Shown here: in pieces, positions 7,869-16,896 of the stretch | Layout: each line of letters starts with the position of its first letter | Position numbering within the stretch: position 1 is the stretch's first letter | Assembly (NCBI GenBank): GCA_030524715.1 | Contig: JAUNGB010000041.1 | Coordinates: 1 to 45,775, forward strand | DNA from: Eubacteriales bacterium | GTDB taxonomy: Bacteria > Bacillota > Clostridia > Lachnospirales > Lachnospiraceae | Direction: 5' to 3' | Length of the DNA stretch: 45,775 bases | Notes under the pieces: generated by a model | Seen by the model: the letters and a program-made list of their open reading frames with translations, nothing else | Databases searched by the model: none | What the model was told of the DNA's origin: nothing | Made by a program: the position numbers and the translations under genes

Positions 7869-9656
7869 ATGCAGCAAGCATCTGATTTACAGAATCTGCT
7901 TCGTTCCATTCACCGAAAAAGCTATCCGGCCTATAAATCCCTTAAGGGAGTTTATCAGTTTGACCGATACCTGTTATCTATCGATCACGTACAGGGCGAT
8001 CCCTTTGCCTCCCCGTCCCATATCAGTGTGAAAATTTCACACAGGGACGCCGGATTTCCAACGGAATACTATAAAGATAAGATCACAAAGGTTACCCTCT
8101 GCGATTATCTGACCCGTCAGTTTGAACAACAGGTCAACCGTTACACCTTCCGGGCAAAGGGCTCCGGCAAAAGCGGCCTGATCTCCGTTACCCGCTGCGG
8201 ACAGGAGGTTCTGGAACGCACCGCCTGTGAAATTACGGACAAAGGGATTACCGCCCGGTTTTTCATTGGCTTTCCTGCCAACGGCCGCACCATCAACGCG
8301 CCTGAACTGGAAAAAATTCTTTTTGAATTTCTTCCGGTATGCGTACAGAAAGCGTTTTTCTACCGGAACCTTAACGCGCGGGGACTGGAACAGTCCATCC
8401 ACCTTGCAGAGGATCAGGAATCTATCCGCAGACAGCTTCCCGGGCTCTCTCTGGCTGCATTTGTTGCGGACGGCTCCATTCTTCCCAGAGAAAGCGGAAT
8501 TTCCTCCCGCCCTATGAAGGCTTCCGTTCCTTTTGTTTCTCCGGAAAGCCTGCGCGTCACTTTAAATCTGCCGCACAAGGGCAGCATTACCGGCATGGGG
8601 ATCCGGCAGGGTATTACACTGATCGTAGGAGGCGGTTATCACGGCAAATCCACACTTTTAAATGCTTTGGAGCTGGGTGTTTATAACCACATCCCCGGGG
8701 ATGGCCGTGAATACGTTATTACCGATGAAACAGCTCTGAAGCTTCGCTCAGAAGACGGCCGCTTTATACGTGATGTAGATATTTCCCTCTTCATCAATGA
8801 TCTTCCCAATAAAAAAGATACCCGCAGCTTCTCTACTGAGGACGCCAGCGGAAGCACCTCCCAGGCTGCCGGGATCGTCGAAGGCATCGAATCCGGAAGT
8901 AAGGTATTCCTTCTCGACGAAGACACCTCCGCCACGAATTTTATGGTGCGCGACTCCTTTATGCAGAAGGTCATCCTCCGTGAAAAAGAGCCGATCACGC
9001 CGTTTCTGGAGCGCGCCCGTGATCTATACGAAAAAGCCGGGATATCCACCATTTTAGTTGCGGGAAGCTCCGGAGCCTTTTTCCATATCGCGGATACGAT
9101 CATCCAGATGGACAGCTACCGCCCGGTGGATATTACAGAAGCAACGAAAAAGCTCTGCAGTGAATATCCGCTCTCCCCTTCCGCAGTCCCTGCGTTCCAT
9201 ATGCCCCATAGCCGCCGGATCATGACCGCACATACTTCATCTGAGTCCCGCCGCCGGCCAGATACCCACGACGGAAAAGGCTCCCGGCAGGAACGCGAAA
9301 TGCAGACCGCAGGACAATCATACCGGGCAGGCGCCCATGGCCAGACGGAACGCCTGAAGATCAAGGTACACGGAAAAGACGGTTTTTCTCTGGGCAAACA
9401 GGAGATCGACCTGCGCTACATTGAACAGCTCATTGACAGTGAGCAGACAGCCGCTCTGGGCTTACTGCTGAAATACGCAGTCGAGCACCTGATCGATAAC
9501 CGCCGAACTGTAGAGGAAATCGTCCGTTTCCTGGCGCAGCAGCTCGAAGCCAAAGGACTGTCCTTCCTGGCGGACGGATCCTATATCCCCTGCGGCTATG
9601 CGCTTCCCCGTATCCAGGAGATCTTTTCCTGCTTTAACCGTTACCGCAGAGTATAG
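7869..9656 (+). CDS. Predicted ATPase of the ABC class (ABC_ATPase family, COG3044)
   Basis: A 595-residue soluble P-loop protein of the family described only as 'predicted ATPase of the ABC class'. The P-loop 'VGGGYHGKSTLLNALELGVY' and the following 'IPGDGREYVI' are family hallmarks, as are 'DVSLFI'-like and 'FLLDEDTSATNFMVRD' (Walker B with a second acid). There are no membrane helices, so it is not a transporter subunit. The cellular role is unknown. The ATG at 7869 was chosen because GGAGG at 7853-7857 lies 11 bases upstream; the earlier ATG at 7851 overlaps that site. Monocistronic: own promoter and own terminator. Confidence 0.88.
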   Translation: MQQASDLQNLLRSIHRKSYPAYKSLKGVYQFDRYLLSIDHVQGDPFASPSHISVKISHRDAGFPTEYYKDKITKVTLCDYLTRQFEQQVNRYTFRAKGSGKSGLISVTRCGQEVLERTACEITDKGITARFFIGFPANGRTINAPELEKILFEFLPVCVQKAFFYRNLNARGLEQSIHLAEDQESIRRQLPGLSLAAFVADGSILPRESGISSRPMKASVPFVSPESLRVTLNLPHKGSITGMGIRQGITLIVGGGYHGKSTLLNALELGVYNHIPGDGREYVITDETALKLRSEDGRFIRDVDISLFINDLPNKKDTRSFSTEDASGSTSQAAGIVEGIESGSKVFLLDEDTSATNFMVRDSFMQKVILREKEPITPFLERARDLYEKAGISTILVAGSSGAFFHIADTIIQMDSYRPVDITEATKKLCSEYPLSPSAVPAFHMPHSRRIMTAHTSSESRRRPDTHDGKGSRQEREMQTAGQSYRAGAHGQTERLKIKVHGKDGFSLGKQEIDLRYIEQLIDSEQTAALGLLLKYAVEHLIDNRRTVEEIVRFLAQQLEAKGLSFLADGSYIPCGYALPRIQEIFSCFNRYRRV

Positions 9657-9715
9657 AATGTTGCCTGTCACAAGGGAATGCCTGTCTGCGGCAGCGCACT
9701 CTCCGGGCAAAATCA

Positions 9716-9778
9716 AAACCGCCGCCTTTACTGGCGATCTTGTCAGAAAAGCGGCGGTTTATTTCTCTTTTTATTTTT
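9716..9778 (+). terminator. Intrinsic terminator after the ABC-class ATPase gene
   Basis: AAACCGCCGC (9716-9725) and GCGGCGGTTT (9751-9760) form a perfect 10-bp stem, followed by a T-rich run ending at 9778. Confidence 0.85.
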
Positions 9779-9779
9779 A

Positions 9780-10353
9780 GGGAAAGGAAAGAGATCTGGT
9801 AACTATCCCGGCAATGAATAGCTACGAGAAATCTTAAAAACAATCTTTATTTTTAAGATGTATTTATCATACTACATAAATATGAGGAAAATTTGTCTAA
9901 TTTCTAATAATTCTATAAAAATTATTAAAAGTAGTTTATAATTCTTTATTTTTCGATATTTCCACACTGCCAAACGTGCTTTTACCCCATTTTTTTACCC
10001 CACTCCGCTTCTTTTATCAACAAAAGGGGCAGCCGTCATAAGACCGCCACCCCAACGAACCTTTTATAGACACATGTATTGTTTTATGATATACTTTTTC
10101 TGTAGGGTGGAGAGGGAGATTCTTTATTCCTTAACCCCAATCCAAAGAAAGAGGGTACAACCATGTCCGAAGAAAAGATTTGTGATTCGGGCAATTAATG
10201 AAACTATGGAACGTGATTCATCCAAATAACACCTTGCGTCCTACCACCAGATATACTATAGTTAAAATAACACTATCATAATCCCGTCTACTTAGCTACT
10301 CAATAAAGAATGCAGCACTCACATACAAGCATTGCTGAAAGGGGGCTTTTACT
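9780..10353. other. AT-rich intergenic region, mostly featureless
   Basis: About 570 bases without a convincing gene. It holds a 10-bp palindrome, ATCTTAAAAA (9831-9840) with TTTTTAAGAT (9850-9859). A very short frame with a ribosome site starts at ATG 10163 and stops after 11 codons; a second frame continues to 10229, which may be the decayed start of a small gene. A candidate promoter, TTGCGT (10234-10239), 17 bases, TATAGT (10257-10262), could serve the Uma2 gene. Confidence 0.5.
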
Positions 10354-10905
10354 ATGGCAATGGCTCAACCAAAACTTTATACAGAAGATGATTATTATAG
10401 TTTACCGGAAGATATCAGAGCAGAATTAATCGACGGACAAATTTATTACCAGGCGGCTCCAAGCAGAGCCCATCAGGAAATACTGTCTTTCCTACATGTC
10501 GAAATCGCAAATTATATACGGGCAAAATCCGGTTCCTGCAGGATTTATCCGGCCCCATTCGCTGTTAAACTATATAAGGACAGCGAAACAACCATAGTTG
10601 AACCGGATATAAGCGTTATATGCGATCACACTAAGCTTACGGACCGCGGCTGTACCGGCGCGCCAGACTGGATCGTTGAAATTATTTCTCCAAGCACTTC
10701 CAGTCATGACTATATTCGTAAACTGAACTTATACGCTGATTCCGGCGTCCGGGAATACTGGATCGTAGATCCCATAAAAGAAACCATATTCGTATATCAT
10801 CTGGAAGCGACAAAGTTTGGAGTGAACACATACACTTTTCAGGATAAAATAAAAGCCAATATCTATGACGATTTATGGATTGACTTCTCTCAACTGAATC
10901 TTTAA
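10354..10905 (+). CDS. Uma2 family protein (DUF820, putative restriction endonuclease fold)
   Basis: A 183-residue protein with the DUF820/Uma2 layout: 'YTEDDYYSLPEDIRAELIDGQIYY' at the N-terminus, 'VEPDISVIC' (PD of a PD-(D/E)XK nuclease core), 'DWIVEIISPSTSSHDYIRK' (acidic and lysine catalytic pair) and 'YADSGVREYWIVDP'. The fold is nuclease-like, but the role of these proteins is unsettled; they are common as orphan copies in cyanobacteria and Firmicutes. The start is preceded by AAGGGGGC 8 bases away. Stands alone with its own terminator. Confidence 0.85.
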   Translation: MAMAQPKLYTEDDYYSLPEDIRAELIDGQIYYQAAPSRAHQEILSFLHVEIANYIRAKSGSCRIYPAPFAVKLYKDSETTIVEPDISVICDHTKLTDRGCTGAPDWIVEIISPSTSSHDYIRKLNLYADSGVREYWIVDPIKETIFVYHLEATKFGVNTYTFQDKIKANIYDDLWIDFSQLNL

Positions 10906-10911
10906 TCTGTT

Positions 10912-10949
10912 GCCACCCCGTTCTTCCTGGACTGCGGGGTGGCTTTTTA
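10912..10949 (+). terminator. Intrinsic terminator after the Uma2-family gene
   Basis: GCCACCCCG (10912-10920) pairs with CGGGGTGGC (10935-10943), followed by TTTTT. It lies between the Uma2 gene and the convergent metI. Confidence 0.85.
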
Positions 10950-10971
10950 TTGCGTACAGTTAAAACTGTTT

Positions 10972-11631
10972 TTATTTTCTTCTGTCAAACCGTTTGGACA
11001 GCATCATTCCGATTCCCTGTAAAATCTGTACCAGTACCACCAGGATTATGATCGTAATTACCATAATATCTGTCTGATAGCGATGATAGCCATACCGGAT
11101 TGCAATATCTCCAAGCCCTCCCCCTCCAACTGTGCCTGCCATGGCTGAATATCCCAGAATTGTTCCTACTGCAATCGTAACCCCTACCAGAAGAGAGGTC
11201 CGGGCTTCCGCAAGCAGAACCTTCCGGATAATCGTGCCGGGACCGGCTCCCATGCTGAGCGCGGCTTCGACTACGCCGGGATCTACTTCTTTAAGGGAGG
11301 ACTCCACCATCCGGGCGATAAACGGAGCCGCCGCAATCACGAGAGGGACAATTGTCGCACTGGAACCATAGCTTCTCCCTACAATCAGCCTGGTCAGCGG
11401 AATTACCAGAATCAGAAGAATAAGAAACGGAATACTTCTGAGGATATTTACAATAAAATCCAGTATTTTGTATATTAGTGCATTTGGACGGATTCCTTCT
11501 TTGTCCGTTACTGCAAGGGTAATTCCTACGGGAAGTCCCAGAACGTAACCGAACAATGTGGAAACCAGTGTCATATACAGGGTATCCACGGTTCCTTCCA
11601 GCAGCATTATGGCAATTTTGCTATCCAACAT
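10972..11631 (-). CDS. metI: Methionine ABC importer permease MetI
   Basis: A 219-residue integral membrane permease with five predicted helices and the EAA loop around 'AALSMGAGPGTIIRKVLLAEAR', which docks onto MetN. Length and sequence match MetI of the methionine uptake transporter (MUT) family; 'TVGGGGLGDIAIRYGYHRYQ' is typical. It forms the D/L-methionine channel with MetN. The start overlaps metN by 11 bases and uses the GGAGG inside the metN tail. It is the last gene of the operon that starts at the cysteine-rich leader. Confidence 0.95.
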   Translation of the reverse strand: MLDSKIAIMLLEGTVDTLYMTLVSTLFGYVLGLPVGITLAVTDKEGIRPNALIYKILDFIVNILRSIPFLILLILVIPLTRLIVGRSYGSSATIVPLVIAAAPFIARMVESSLKEVDPGVVEAALSMGAGPGTIIRKVLLAEARTSLLVGVTIAVGTILGYSAMAGTVGGGGLGDIAIRYGYHRYQTDIMVITIIILVVLVQILQGIGMMLSKRFDRRK

Positions 11632-12631
11632 AATCCTTAAGTTCCTCCACCCCTAATTTTCTGTCCCGAATATACCGGATCATTTTATCTGCGATCTCCC
11701 GGTTTTTGGGAAGCTGTAAAATCATTTCTCCGAATGCAAGTCCATTAATCGTTTTCGTGTCGGCATATAGAATATTCAAAGGCGTATTATAAGCCAACGC
11801 CAGATTTCCGATCACCGGCTCAAATGCGGAATGATTATCAAAGGTCACACGGATTACCCGTTTTCCCTCCATCTCTTTGATCTGTCGTCTGCCGCTGAAC
11901 ACCAGCCTTCTGGCTGCCTCCGTTTCCGGGGAACGGAAAAGCTCGGTCACGGTCTTGGACTCCACAAGCCTTCCCTTTTCCAAAACAGCCGCTCTGTGGC
12001 AGATTTCCTGCACCACCGCCATCTCATGGGTAATCACCACAATCGTGATGCCGTACATCCGGTTGATTTCCTTCAGCAATTCCAGAATCGCCTTGGTTGT
12101 CTGAGGATCCAGCGCGCTGGTGGCCTCGTCGCAAAGTAAAATTTCAGGATTGTTTGCCAGCACTCTGGCAATGGCAACTCTCTGTTTCTGCCCTCCGGAC
12201 AGTTGGGAAGGGTACGCCTTTGACTTATCTTCCAGACCTACCGTTTTCAGCAGCTCCAGTGCCCGCTGCTTTGCCGCCCTTCGCGAAATCCCTGCGATTT
12301 CCATTGGAAAGCAGATATTATCAATCACATTTCTCTGCATCAGAAGATTAAAATGCTGAAAGATCATTCCAATATTCTGTCTTTCCATACGCAGCTCCCG
12401 ATCGGATAATTCCATAAGGTTTCTGCCATTGATCCGAACGGTTCCTTCCGTAGGCTTTTCCAACAAATTCAGGCAGCGCACCAAGGTACTTTTTCCTGCT
12501 CCGGAAAGACCGATAATTCCAAAAATTTCTCCTTTTTGAATGGTAAAATTAATATCCTGTATGGCGTCTACACGTCCGTCCCTGATGCTGAAAGTTTTGC
12601 TTAGATGTTCTGCCTGAATAATCGGTATCAA
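11621..12631 (-). CDS. metN: Methionine ABC importer ATPase MetN with NIL domain
   Basis: A 336-residue ATPase: Walker A 'GLSGAGKST', signature 'LSGGQKQRVAIARVL', Walker B 'ILLCDEATSALDP', H-switch 'VITHEM', then a C-terminal NIL ferredoxin-like domain (about 255-336, starting 'GKRVIRVTFDNHSAFEP'). The NIL domain binds methionine and inhibits transport when the cell is replete. The start codon is TTG, with AGGAGG 9 bases upstream. It sits between the fused binding protein and metI. Confidence 0.95.
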   Translation of the reverse strand: MIPIIQAEHLSKTFSIRDGRVDAIQDINFTIQKGEIFGIIGLSGAGKSTLVRCLNLLEKPTEGTVRINGRNLMELSDRELRMERQNIGMIFQHFNLLMQRNVIDNICFPMEIAGISRRAAKQRALELLKTVGLEDKSKAYPSQLSGGQKQRVAIARVLANNPEILLCDEATSALDPQTTKAILELLKEINRMYGITIVVITHEMAVVQEICHRAAVLEKGRLVESKTVTELFRSPETEAARRLVFSGRRQIKEMEGKRVIRVTFDNHSAFEPVIGNLALAYNTPLNILYADTKTINGLAFGEMILQLPKNREIADKMIRYIRDRKLGVEELKDYVG

Positions 12632-12696
12632 CTATGCTGTCCTCCTGTTATTTCTTGTTTCCTTATTTCCTGTTTTCTTTATTCTTCAGTTTTTCC

Positions 12697-14436
12697 TTAT
12701 TCTTCAAAAGGAATTACCGCACCGTCATAGGTGTCGTTGATATACTGTTTGATCTCATCGGATTTCAGTGTTTCAACCAGCGCCTGAATCCCTTCGCTGT
12801 CTTCATTTCCTTCTTCTACCGCAATGACGTTTACATAGGTCTTAGCCGCCTCAGAATCAGAGGTTTCATAAGCGATTGCGTCGGTTGCTACGGAGAAACC
12901 TGCTTCCAGAGCATAATTGCCATTTAAGACTACGAACGCTACTTCATCCTTTACACGGGAAACCTGTGCAGCCTCCAGCTCCTGAATTTCTACTCCCTTT
13001 GTGTTTTCTTCAATATCCTGTACAGTTGCTTCCAGCCCTGCTCCTTCTGCCAGCTTAATCACTCCGTTTGCCTCCAGAAGCAGAAGCGCTCTTGCTTCAT
13101 TTGTAGTATCGTTTGGTACTGCAATGACATCACCCTCTTCCAGATCTTCAAGATCTGATTTGGTTCCCGGATAGATTCCAAACGGCTCATAGTGGATGCC
13201 GCCGGCATTTACAAGATGGGTGCCCTGCTCTTTATTAAAGTTCTCAAGATATGGAATATGCTGGAAATAGTTTGCGTCAAAATCCCCGCTGTCAACAACC
13301 AGATTCGGCTGTATATAATCGTCGAAAACAGTCACTTCCAGATCCCATCCCTGAGCTTCCAGAATCGGAGCCGCTTCTTCCAGGATTTCTGCATGCGGTG
13401 TTGCGGATGCGGCTACTGTAATGGTTCCTTTTTCTTCTGCTTCCTCTGCCGGAGCTTCAGCCGTTTCTTCGCTCTCTGTCTCTTCGGCTATAGCTTCGTT
13501 CTCTGCCCCTGCCTCATCAGATGCTGCTTCCGCATCCTCAGATGCTGCTTCATCCTCCACTTCTGCCTCATCAGATGCTTCTGTGTCTACCACGCCGCCT
13601 TCTACTACCAGACTGTCGATATCTACTTCTGTGCCGTATACCGGCGCCAGAGTTGCTTCATAGTCTGCATGGAAAAATTCTTCCTCACCCAGCGCTTTTA
13701 TCTCGTCATTGAGCCAGTTTAACAGCGTCTCATTCCCCTTGGAAACCGCCGGGGCAATGGTATCGATATCCCCCAGTGATTCCATTCCTACGGTAAATCC
13801 TTCGTTTTGGATCGCCCATGCCAACACTTCCGTATTGTCCGTGGAAAATGCATCCCCGCGCCCGTCTAACAATGCGTTATAAGCTTCCGTATACTGGTCA
13901 TACTTCTGAAGCTTTACATCCGGATAATTTTCAGTGAAATAGGTTTCTGCCGTAGTGCCCTTTGCGACAATCAGTGTCTTGCCCTCCAGCTCATCAACAG
14001 AAGTAATCAACGCATCATCCGGAGATACTACGCCCAGTGCAACTTTCATGTAAGGAAGTGCGAAGTCCACAGATTCCGCTCTCTCTTCTGTTACGGTAAA
14101 GTTTGCAAGAATGATATCAACCTTACCTGTTTCCAGATATTCCACACGGCTTGCCGCTTCTGTGGATACATATTCTACTTCAACGCCCAGATCCTCTGCC
14201 AGACGCTCTGCAAAATAAACGTCATACCCCTGGTATTCACCGTTTTCATCCACATAGCCAAATGGATTTTTGTCGCTGAATACGCCAATCACGATCTTCC
14301 CGCTTTCCTTAATTTCATCCAGGGTGCGGTAGATTGCGTCGGATTCTGCCGCGCTGGTGATTACAGCGGAGCCAAATAATGTGGAAACTGCTACAGATGC
14401 GGTTAATACGCCTGCAAGAATTTTTCTTATCTTCAT
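12697..14436 (-). CDS. Two-headed substrate-binding protein: family-3 amino-acid domain fused to a MetQ/NlpA domain
   Basis: A 579-residue fusion. Residues 1-30 are a signal peptide ending 'VITSAA' without a lipobox; no Cys occurs in the protein. Residues about 35-270 are an SBP_bac_3 domain of the cystine/glutamine/histidine type ('GEYQGYDVYFAERLAEDLG', 'ILANFTVTEERAESVDFALPY'). Residues about 276-336 are an acidic Glu/Ala-rich linker. Residues about 337-579 are a MetQ/NlpA domain ('ITVAASATPHAEILE', 'DANYFQHIPYLENFN', 'GIYPGTKSDLEDLEEG'). The two domains are normally separate proteins serving different ABC families. The gene lies exactly between genes for a polar-amino-acid importer and metNI, so it probably feeds both. 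No internal start with a ribosome site was noticed at the linker. Confidence 0.9.
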   Translation of the reverse strand: MKIRKILAGVLTASVAVSTLFGSAVITSAAESDAIYRTLDEIKESGKIVIGVFSDKNPFGYVDENGEYQGYDVYFAERLAEDLGVEVEYVSTEAASRVEYLETGKVDIILANFTVTEERAESVDFALPYMKVALGVVSPDDALITSVDELEGKTLIVAKGTTAETYFTENYPDVKLQKYDQYTEAYNALLDGRGDAFSTDNTEVLAWAIQNEGFTVGMESLGDIDTIAPAVSKGNETLLNWLNDEIKALGEEEFFHADYEATLAPVYGTEVDIDSLVVEGGVVDTEASDEAEVEDEAASEDAEAASDEAGAENEAIAEETESEETAEAPAEEAEEKGTITVAASATPHAEILEEAAPILEAQGWDLEVTVFDDYIQPNLVVDSGDFDANYFQHIPYLENFNKEQGTHLVNAGGIHYEPFGIYPGTKSDLEDLEEGDVIAVPNDTTNEARALLLLEANGVIKLAEGAGLEATVQDIEENTKGVEIQELEAAQVSRVKDEVAFVVLNGNYALEAGFSVATDAIAYETSDSEAAKTYVNVIAVEEGNEDSEGIQALVETLKSDEIKQYINDTYDGAVIPFEE

Positions 14437-14476
14437 AATTTTCTTTCCTCTCTTTTCTTTTTCTTCTTATCTTTTT

Positions 14477-15220
14477 CTAAAACTTAAATGTATTCAAAAA
14501 CCTCTGCGCCCTCTCGGTCTTCGGCATTGTAAAGAAATTTTCCGGCGAATCCATTTCTACAATTTCACCGCCGTCCAGGAATACAATTCTGTCTGCAACT
14601 GCCCTGGCAAATTGCATTTCGTGTGTGACGATCATCATGGTAGAACCGTTTTTTGCAAGCTCCAGCATAACATCCAGAACCTCACGGACCATTTCCGGAT
14701 CCAGAGCCGCTGTCACTTCGTCAAAAAGCATGATCTCCGGTTTCATAATCAAAGCCCTGACGATCGCTGCCCTCTGCTTCTGTCCGCCGGACAACTGTCT
14801 CGGATAAGCATCCTTTCTGTCAAAAAGCCCTACCCGCTCCAGCATCTGGCCGGCTTCCTTTTCCGCTTCTTTCCGGTCCCTTTTCTGAACCTTTAAGGGA
14901 CCCAGCAGAATATTATCCATTACTGTCATATGGGGAAACAAATCATAGCTCTGAAAAACCATCCCGATTTTCTGACGTACCTCTGTCCATCTGGTTTTTC
15001 CTCCGGTGATAACCTGGCCATCCAATAAGATTTCCCCGGACTGGATCGACTCCAGTCCGTTAAGACATCGGAGAAAGGTGCTTTTTCCGCACCCGGAAGG
15101 GCCGATGATCACGACCACCTCTCCTTTATGGACATCCAGGGAAACATCCTTCAGAACCGGTCCATTGCCGTAATCCTTTCGGAGATGACGAATCTCCAGG
15201 AGTTTTTCTGTCTTTTCCAC
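14477..15220 (-). CDS. Polar amino acid (cystine/glutamine-type) ABC importer ATPase
   Basis: A 247-residue GlnQ/TcyN-type ATPase: Walker A 'GPSGCGKST', Q-loop 'MVFQSYDLFPHMTVMDN', signature 'LSGGQKQRAAIVRAL', Walker B 'IMLFDEVTAALDPEMV' and H-switch 'IVTHEM'. 'FDEVTSALDPE' type wording marks the polar amino acid family (PAAT). It follows the second permease by 14 bases and precedes the fused binding protein by 40. Substrate is inferred to be cystine or another sulfur amino acid from the leader peptide and metNI. Confidence 0.93.
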   Translation of the reverse strand: MEKTEKLLEIRHLRKDYGNGPVLKDVSLDVHKGEVVVIIGPSGCGKSTFLRCLNGLESIQSGEILLDGQVITGGKTRWTEVRQKIGMVFQSYDLFPHMTVMDNILLGPLKVQKRDRKEAEKEAGQMLERVGLFDRKDAYPRQLSGGQKQRAAIVRALIMKPEIMLFDEVTAALDPEMVREVLDVMLELAKNGSTMMIVTHEMQFARAVADRIVFLDGGEIVEMDSPENFFTMPKTERAQRFLNTFKF

Positions 15221-15234
15221 TTTCCATTAACCTC

Positions 15235-15912
15235 TCAATTCTTCCATCTTTTTTCCAGTGCCTTTGCCGCCATGGAAATGGGCCAGCACACCAGAAAATA
15301 TAAGAAAAAAATGGTTACATAAATCCAGAGTGCAGCCGTAGGCGCCGTATAACGGTTTGCCTCTATGATCTGCTGCGCAATTTTCATCACTTCCACAACA
15401 CCGATCAGAACGATCAGGGATGTGGTCTTTATCATTCTTGTGGTCAGGTTGATTGCAAGGGGAATCAGCCTGCGAAGTGTCTGCGGTATGATGATATACC
15501 GGTATATCTGTATTTTTTCCAGCCCAATCGCCTCTCCGCTCTCATACTGGTGTCTGGGAATCGAGATCAATGCGCCTCTTACCAGATCTCCCATTTCCGC
15601 CGTTCCCCATAATGTAAAAACAATCACTGAGGAAACCTCTCCGGAAAGATTGATGCCGAATGCCTTTGTCAATCCGAAATAAACCAGAAACAAAAGCACA
15701 AGCTGAGGCATTATCCGGACAAATTCCAGATAAAGCCTGGTGAGAAATCTTGCCGCCGGATTTTTCCAGACCATGACCATTCCCAGTAAGATGCCGAAGG
15801 CTATGGACAGTAAGATCGATATGAGGGAAATTCTCACTGTAATCCATAAGCCGCCCAGAAGTCTTACAAAATTGCTGCCCATAAACAGGACTCTAATTCC
15901 CAAATCCTGCAT
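15235..15912 (-). CDS. Polar amino acid ABC importer permease (second)
   Basis: A 225-residue HisM/GlnP-type permease with about five helices and the EAA-like loop 'SGEAIGLEKIQIYRYIIIPQTLRRLIP'-type region (broken by variable positions). Other marks are 'MVWKNPAARFLTRLYLEFVR' and 'MIKTTSLIVLIGVVEVM', typical of family-3 importers. The start MQDLGIRVLFMG has GGAGG 7 bases upstream and overlaps the first permease. The two permeases probably form a heterodimer over the ATPase encoded next. Confidence 0.92.
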   Translation of the reverse strand: MQDLGIRVLFMGSNFVRLLGGLWITVRISLISILLSIAFGILLGMVMVWKNPAARFLTRLYLEFVRIMPQLVLLFLVYFGLTKAFGINLSGEVSSVIVFTLWGTAEMGDLVRGALISIPRHQYESGEAIGLEKIQIYRYIIIPQTLRRLIPLAINLTTRMIKTTSLIVLIGVVEVMKIAQQIIEANRYTAPTAALWIYVTIFFLYFLVCWPISMAAKALEKRWKN

Positions 15913-16552
15913 ATCTAAGCCTCCTTTCCAGCCATGAAGCAAATATGGAGATCGGAAGAAGCAGGATCAGATATGCAATCACAAGCATCAGAAGCGCTTC
16001 ATCTGTTTTATAATACAGACCGATCAGATCCTTTGCCACATACATCAGATCCGCCAGAGCAACTGCGCTGAACATGGACGTCTCCTTAATCAGAAAGATC
16101 ACGTTTGCACAAAGCGCCGGAACAGAAATGGATAATGCCTGCGGATAAATGACGTACCTCATTACCTGTATACGGCTTAGTCCAATACTGAGTGCAGACT
16201 CCATCTGGATTTTTTCTACTGCTTCCAGTCCGCTTCGAAACGCCTCTGTCATATAGCTGCCGCCCAGAAAACTAAGACCGATAATGGCGCATGCTTCAGA
16301 GCTTAATACCACTCCGATTTTCGGAAACCCGAAATAAAGAAGGTATAACTGTACCAGCAGCGGCGTGTTTCTTGAAAGCTCTATATAAACACTCACAATC
16401 TGCTTCAAAACAGGAATTCTGTAGTATTCTGCCAGTGAACCAAATATTCCTATGAAAAAGGAAATCAGTATCCCTATACTCCCGATCTTTATCGTAAGTC
16501 CGGCGGCCTCCACATACATGGGAGCAAATTCTGCAATAAAACGCGTATCCAT
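15893..16552 (-). CDS. Polar amino acid ABC importer permease (first)
   Basis: A 219-residue permease of the same HisM/GlnP family. It has 'YIELSRNTPLLVQLYLLYFG' (the conserved RNTPLLVQ motif) and 'ESALSIGLSRIQVMRYVIYP' (EAA loop). The start MDTRFIAEFAPMYVEAAG is preceded by AAAGGAGCAGCTTT, and this start follows the attenuator terminator by about 20 bases. It is the first structural gene of the operon, so its expression depends directly on readthrough of that terminator. Confidence 0.92.
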   Translation of the reverse strand: MDTRFIAEFAPMYVEAAGLTIKIGSIGILISFFIGIFGSLAEYYRIPVLKQIVSVYIELSRNTPLLVQLYLLYFGFPKIGVVLSSEACAIIGLSFLGGSYMTEAFRSGLEAVEKIQMESALSIGLSRIQVMRYVIYPQALSISVPALCANVIFLIKETSMFSAVALADLMYVAKDLIGLYYKTDEALLMLVIAYLILLLPISIFASWLERRLRYAGFGN

Positions 16553-16571
16553 AAAGCTGCTCCTTTGAGAT

Positions 16572-16601
16572 AAAAAAAACAGGAAGCCTCTCACTTCCTG
16601 T
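16572..16601 (-). terminator. Attenuator terminator between leader peptide and transporter operon
   Basis: On the minus strand ACAGGAAG (16594-16601), loop TGAGAGG and CTTCCTGT (16579-16586) form a perfect 8-bp stem, followed by eight T. It lies between the leader stop and the first permease. Its 3' arm (GCTTCCTGTT) recurs exactly inside the leader at 16691-16700, so the 5' arm can pair alternatively there. Confidence 0.85.
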
Positions 16602-16642
16602 AAATACAAATCTTATTTGTCTGATTGAACAGTTCTCAGAGA

Positions 16643-16810
16643 TCAGGACAAATATACGGACGACAGCAATAATACCCGCTGTCTCCTTTCAACAGGAAGC
16701 ATTCGATCCAAAACAGCGCAGCAACACATGGACATGCCGCAACAGCACATCTCTTTCTGACTATGATTCATACAACAACTCATGCTATACTCTGCGAATC
16801 CTGATTTCAT
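16643..16810 (-). CDS. Cysteine- and methionine-rich leader peptide (putative attenuator uORF)
   Basis: A 55-codon frame from ATG 16810 with an excellent ribosome site (AAAGGAG, 8 bases before ATG), just downstream of a consensus promoter. It encodes Cys at positions 12-13, 22-24 and 29-31, and Met at 1, 10, 14, 21, 26, 28 and 37. It has no export signal or known domain. After the last Cys run, codons 38-40 (CTTCCTGTT) can pair with the 5' arm of the terminator at 16572-16601. CGCTGT just after Cys31 can pair with ACAGCG at codons 43-45, a possible competing hairpin. This is the architecture of a trp-type ribosome-stalling attenuator that reads cysteine (perhaps also methionine) supply. A longer upstream start adds 14 residues but lacks a ribosome site. 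Confidence 0.75.
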   Translation of the reverse strand: MKSGFAEYSMSCCMNHSQKEMCCCGMSMCCCAVLDRMLPVERRQRVLLLSSVYLS

Positions 16811-16896
16811 AACCCATTCTCCTTTTCCTGAAAATTCTGCCGTCTTATACATTAACTAAGAACGAAGGTAATTTCCTTCATATTTTCTTATATAGT

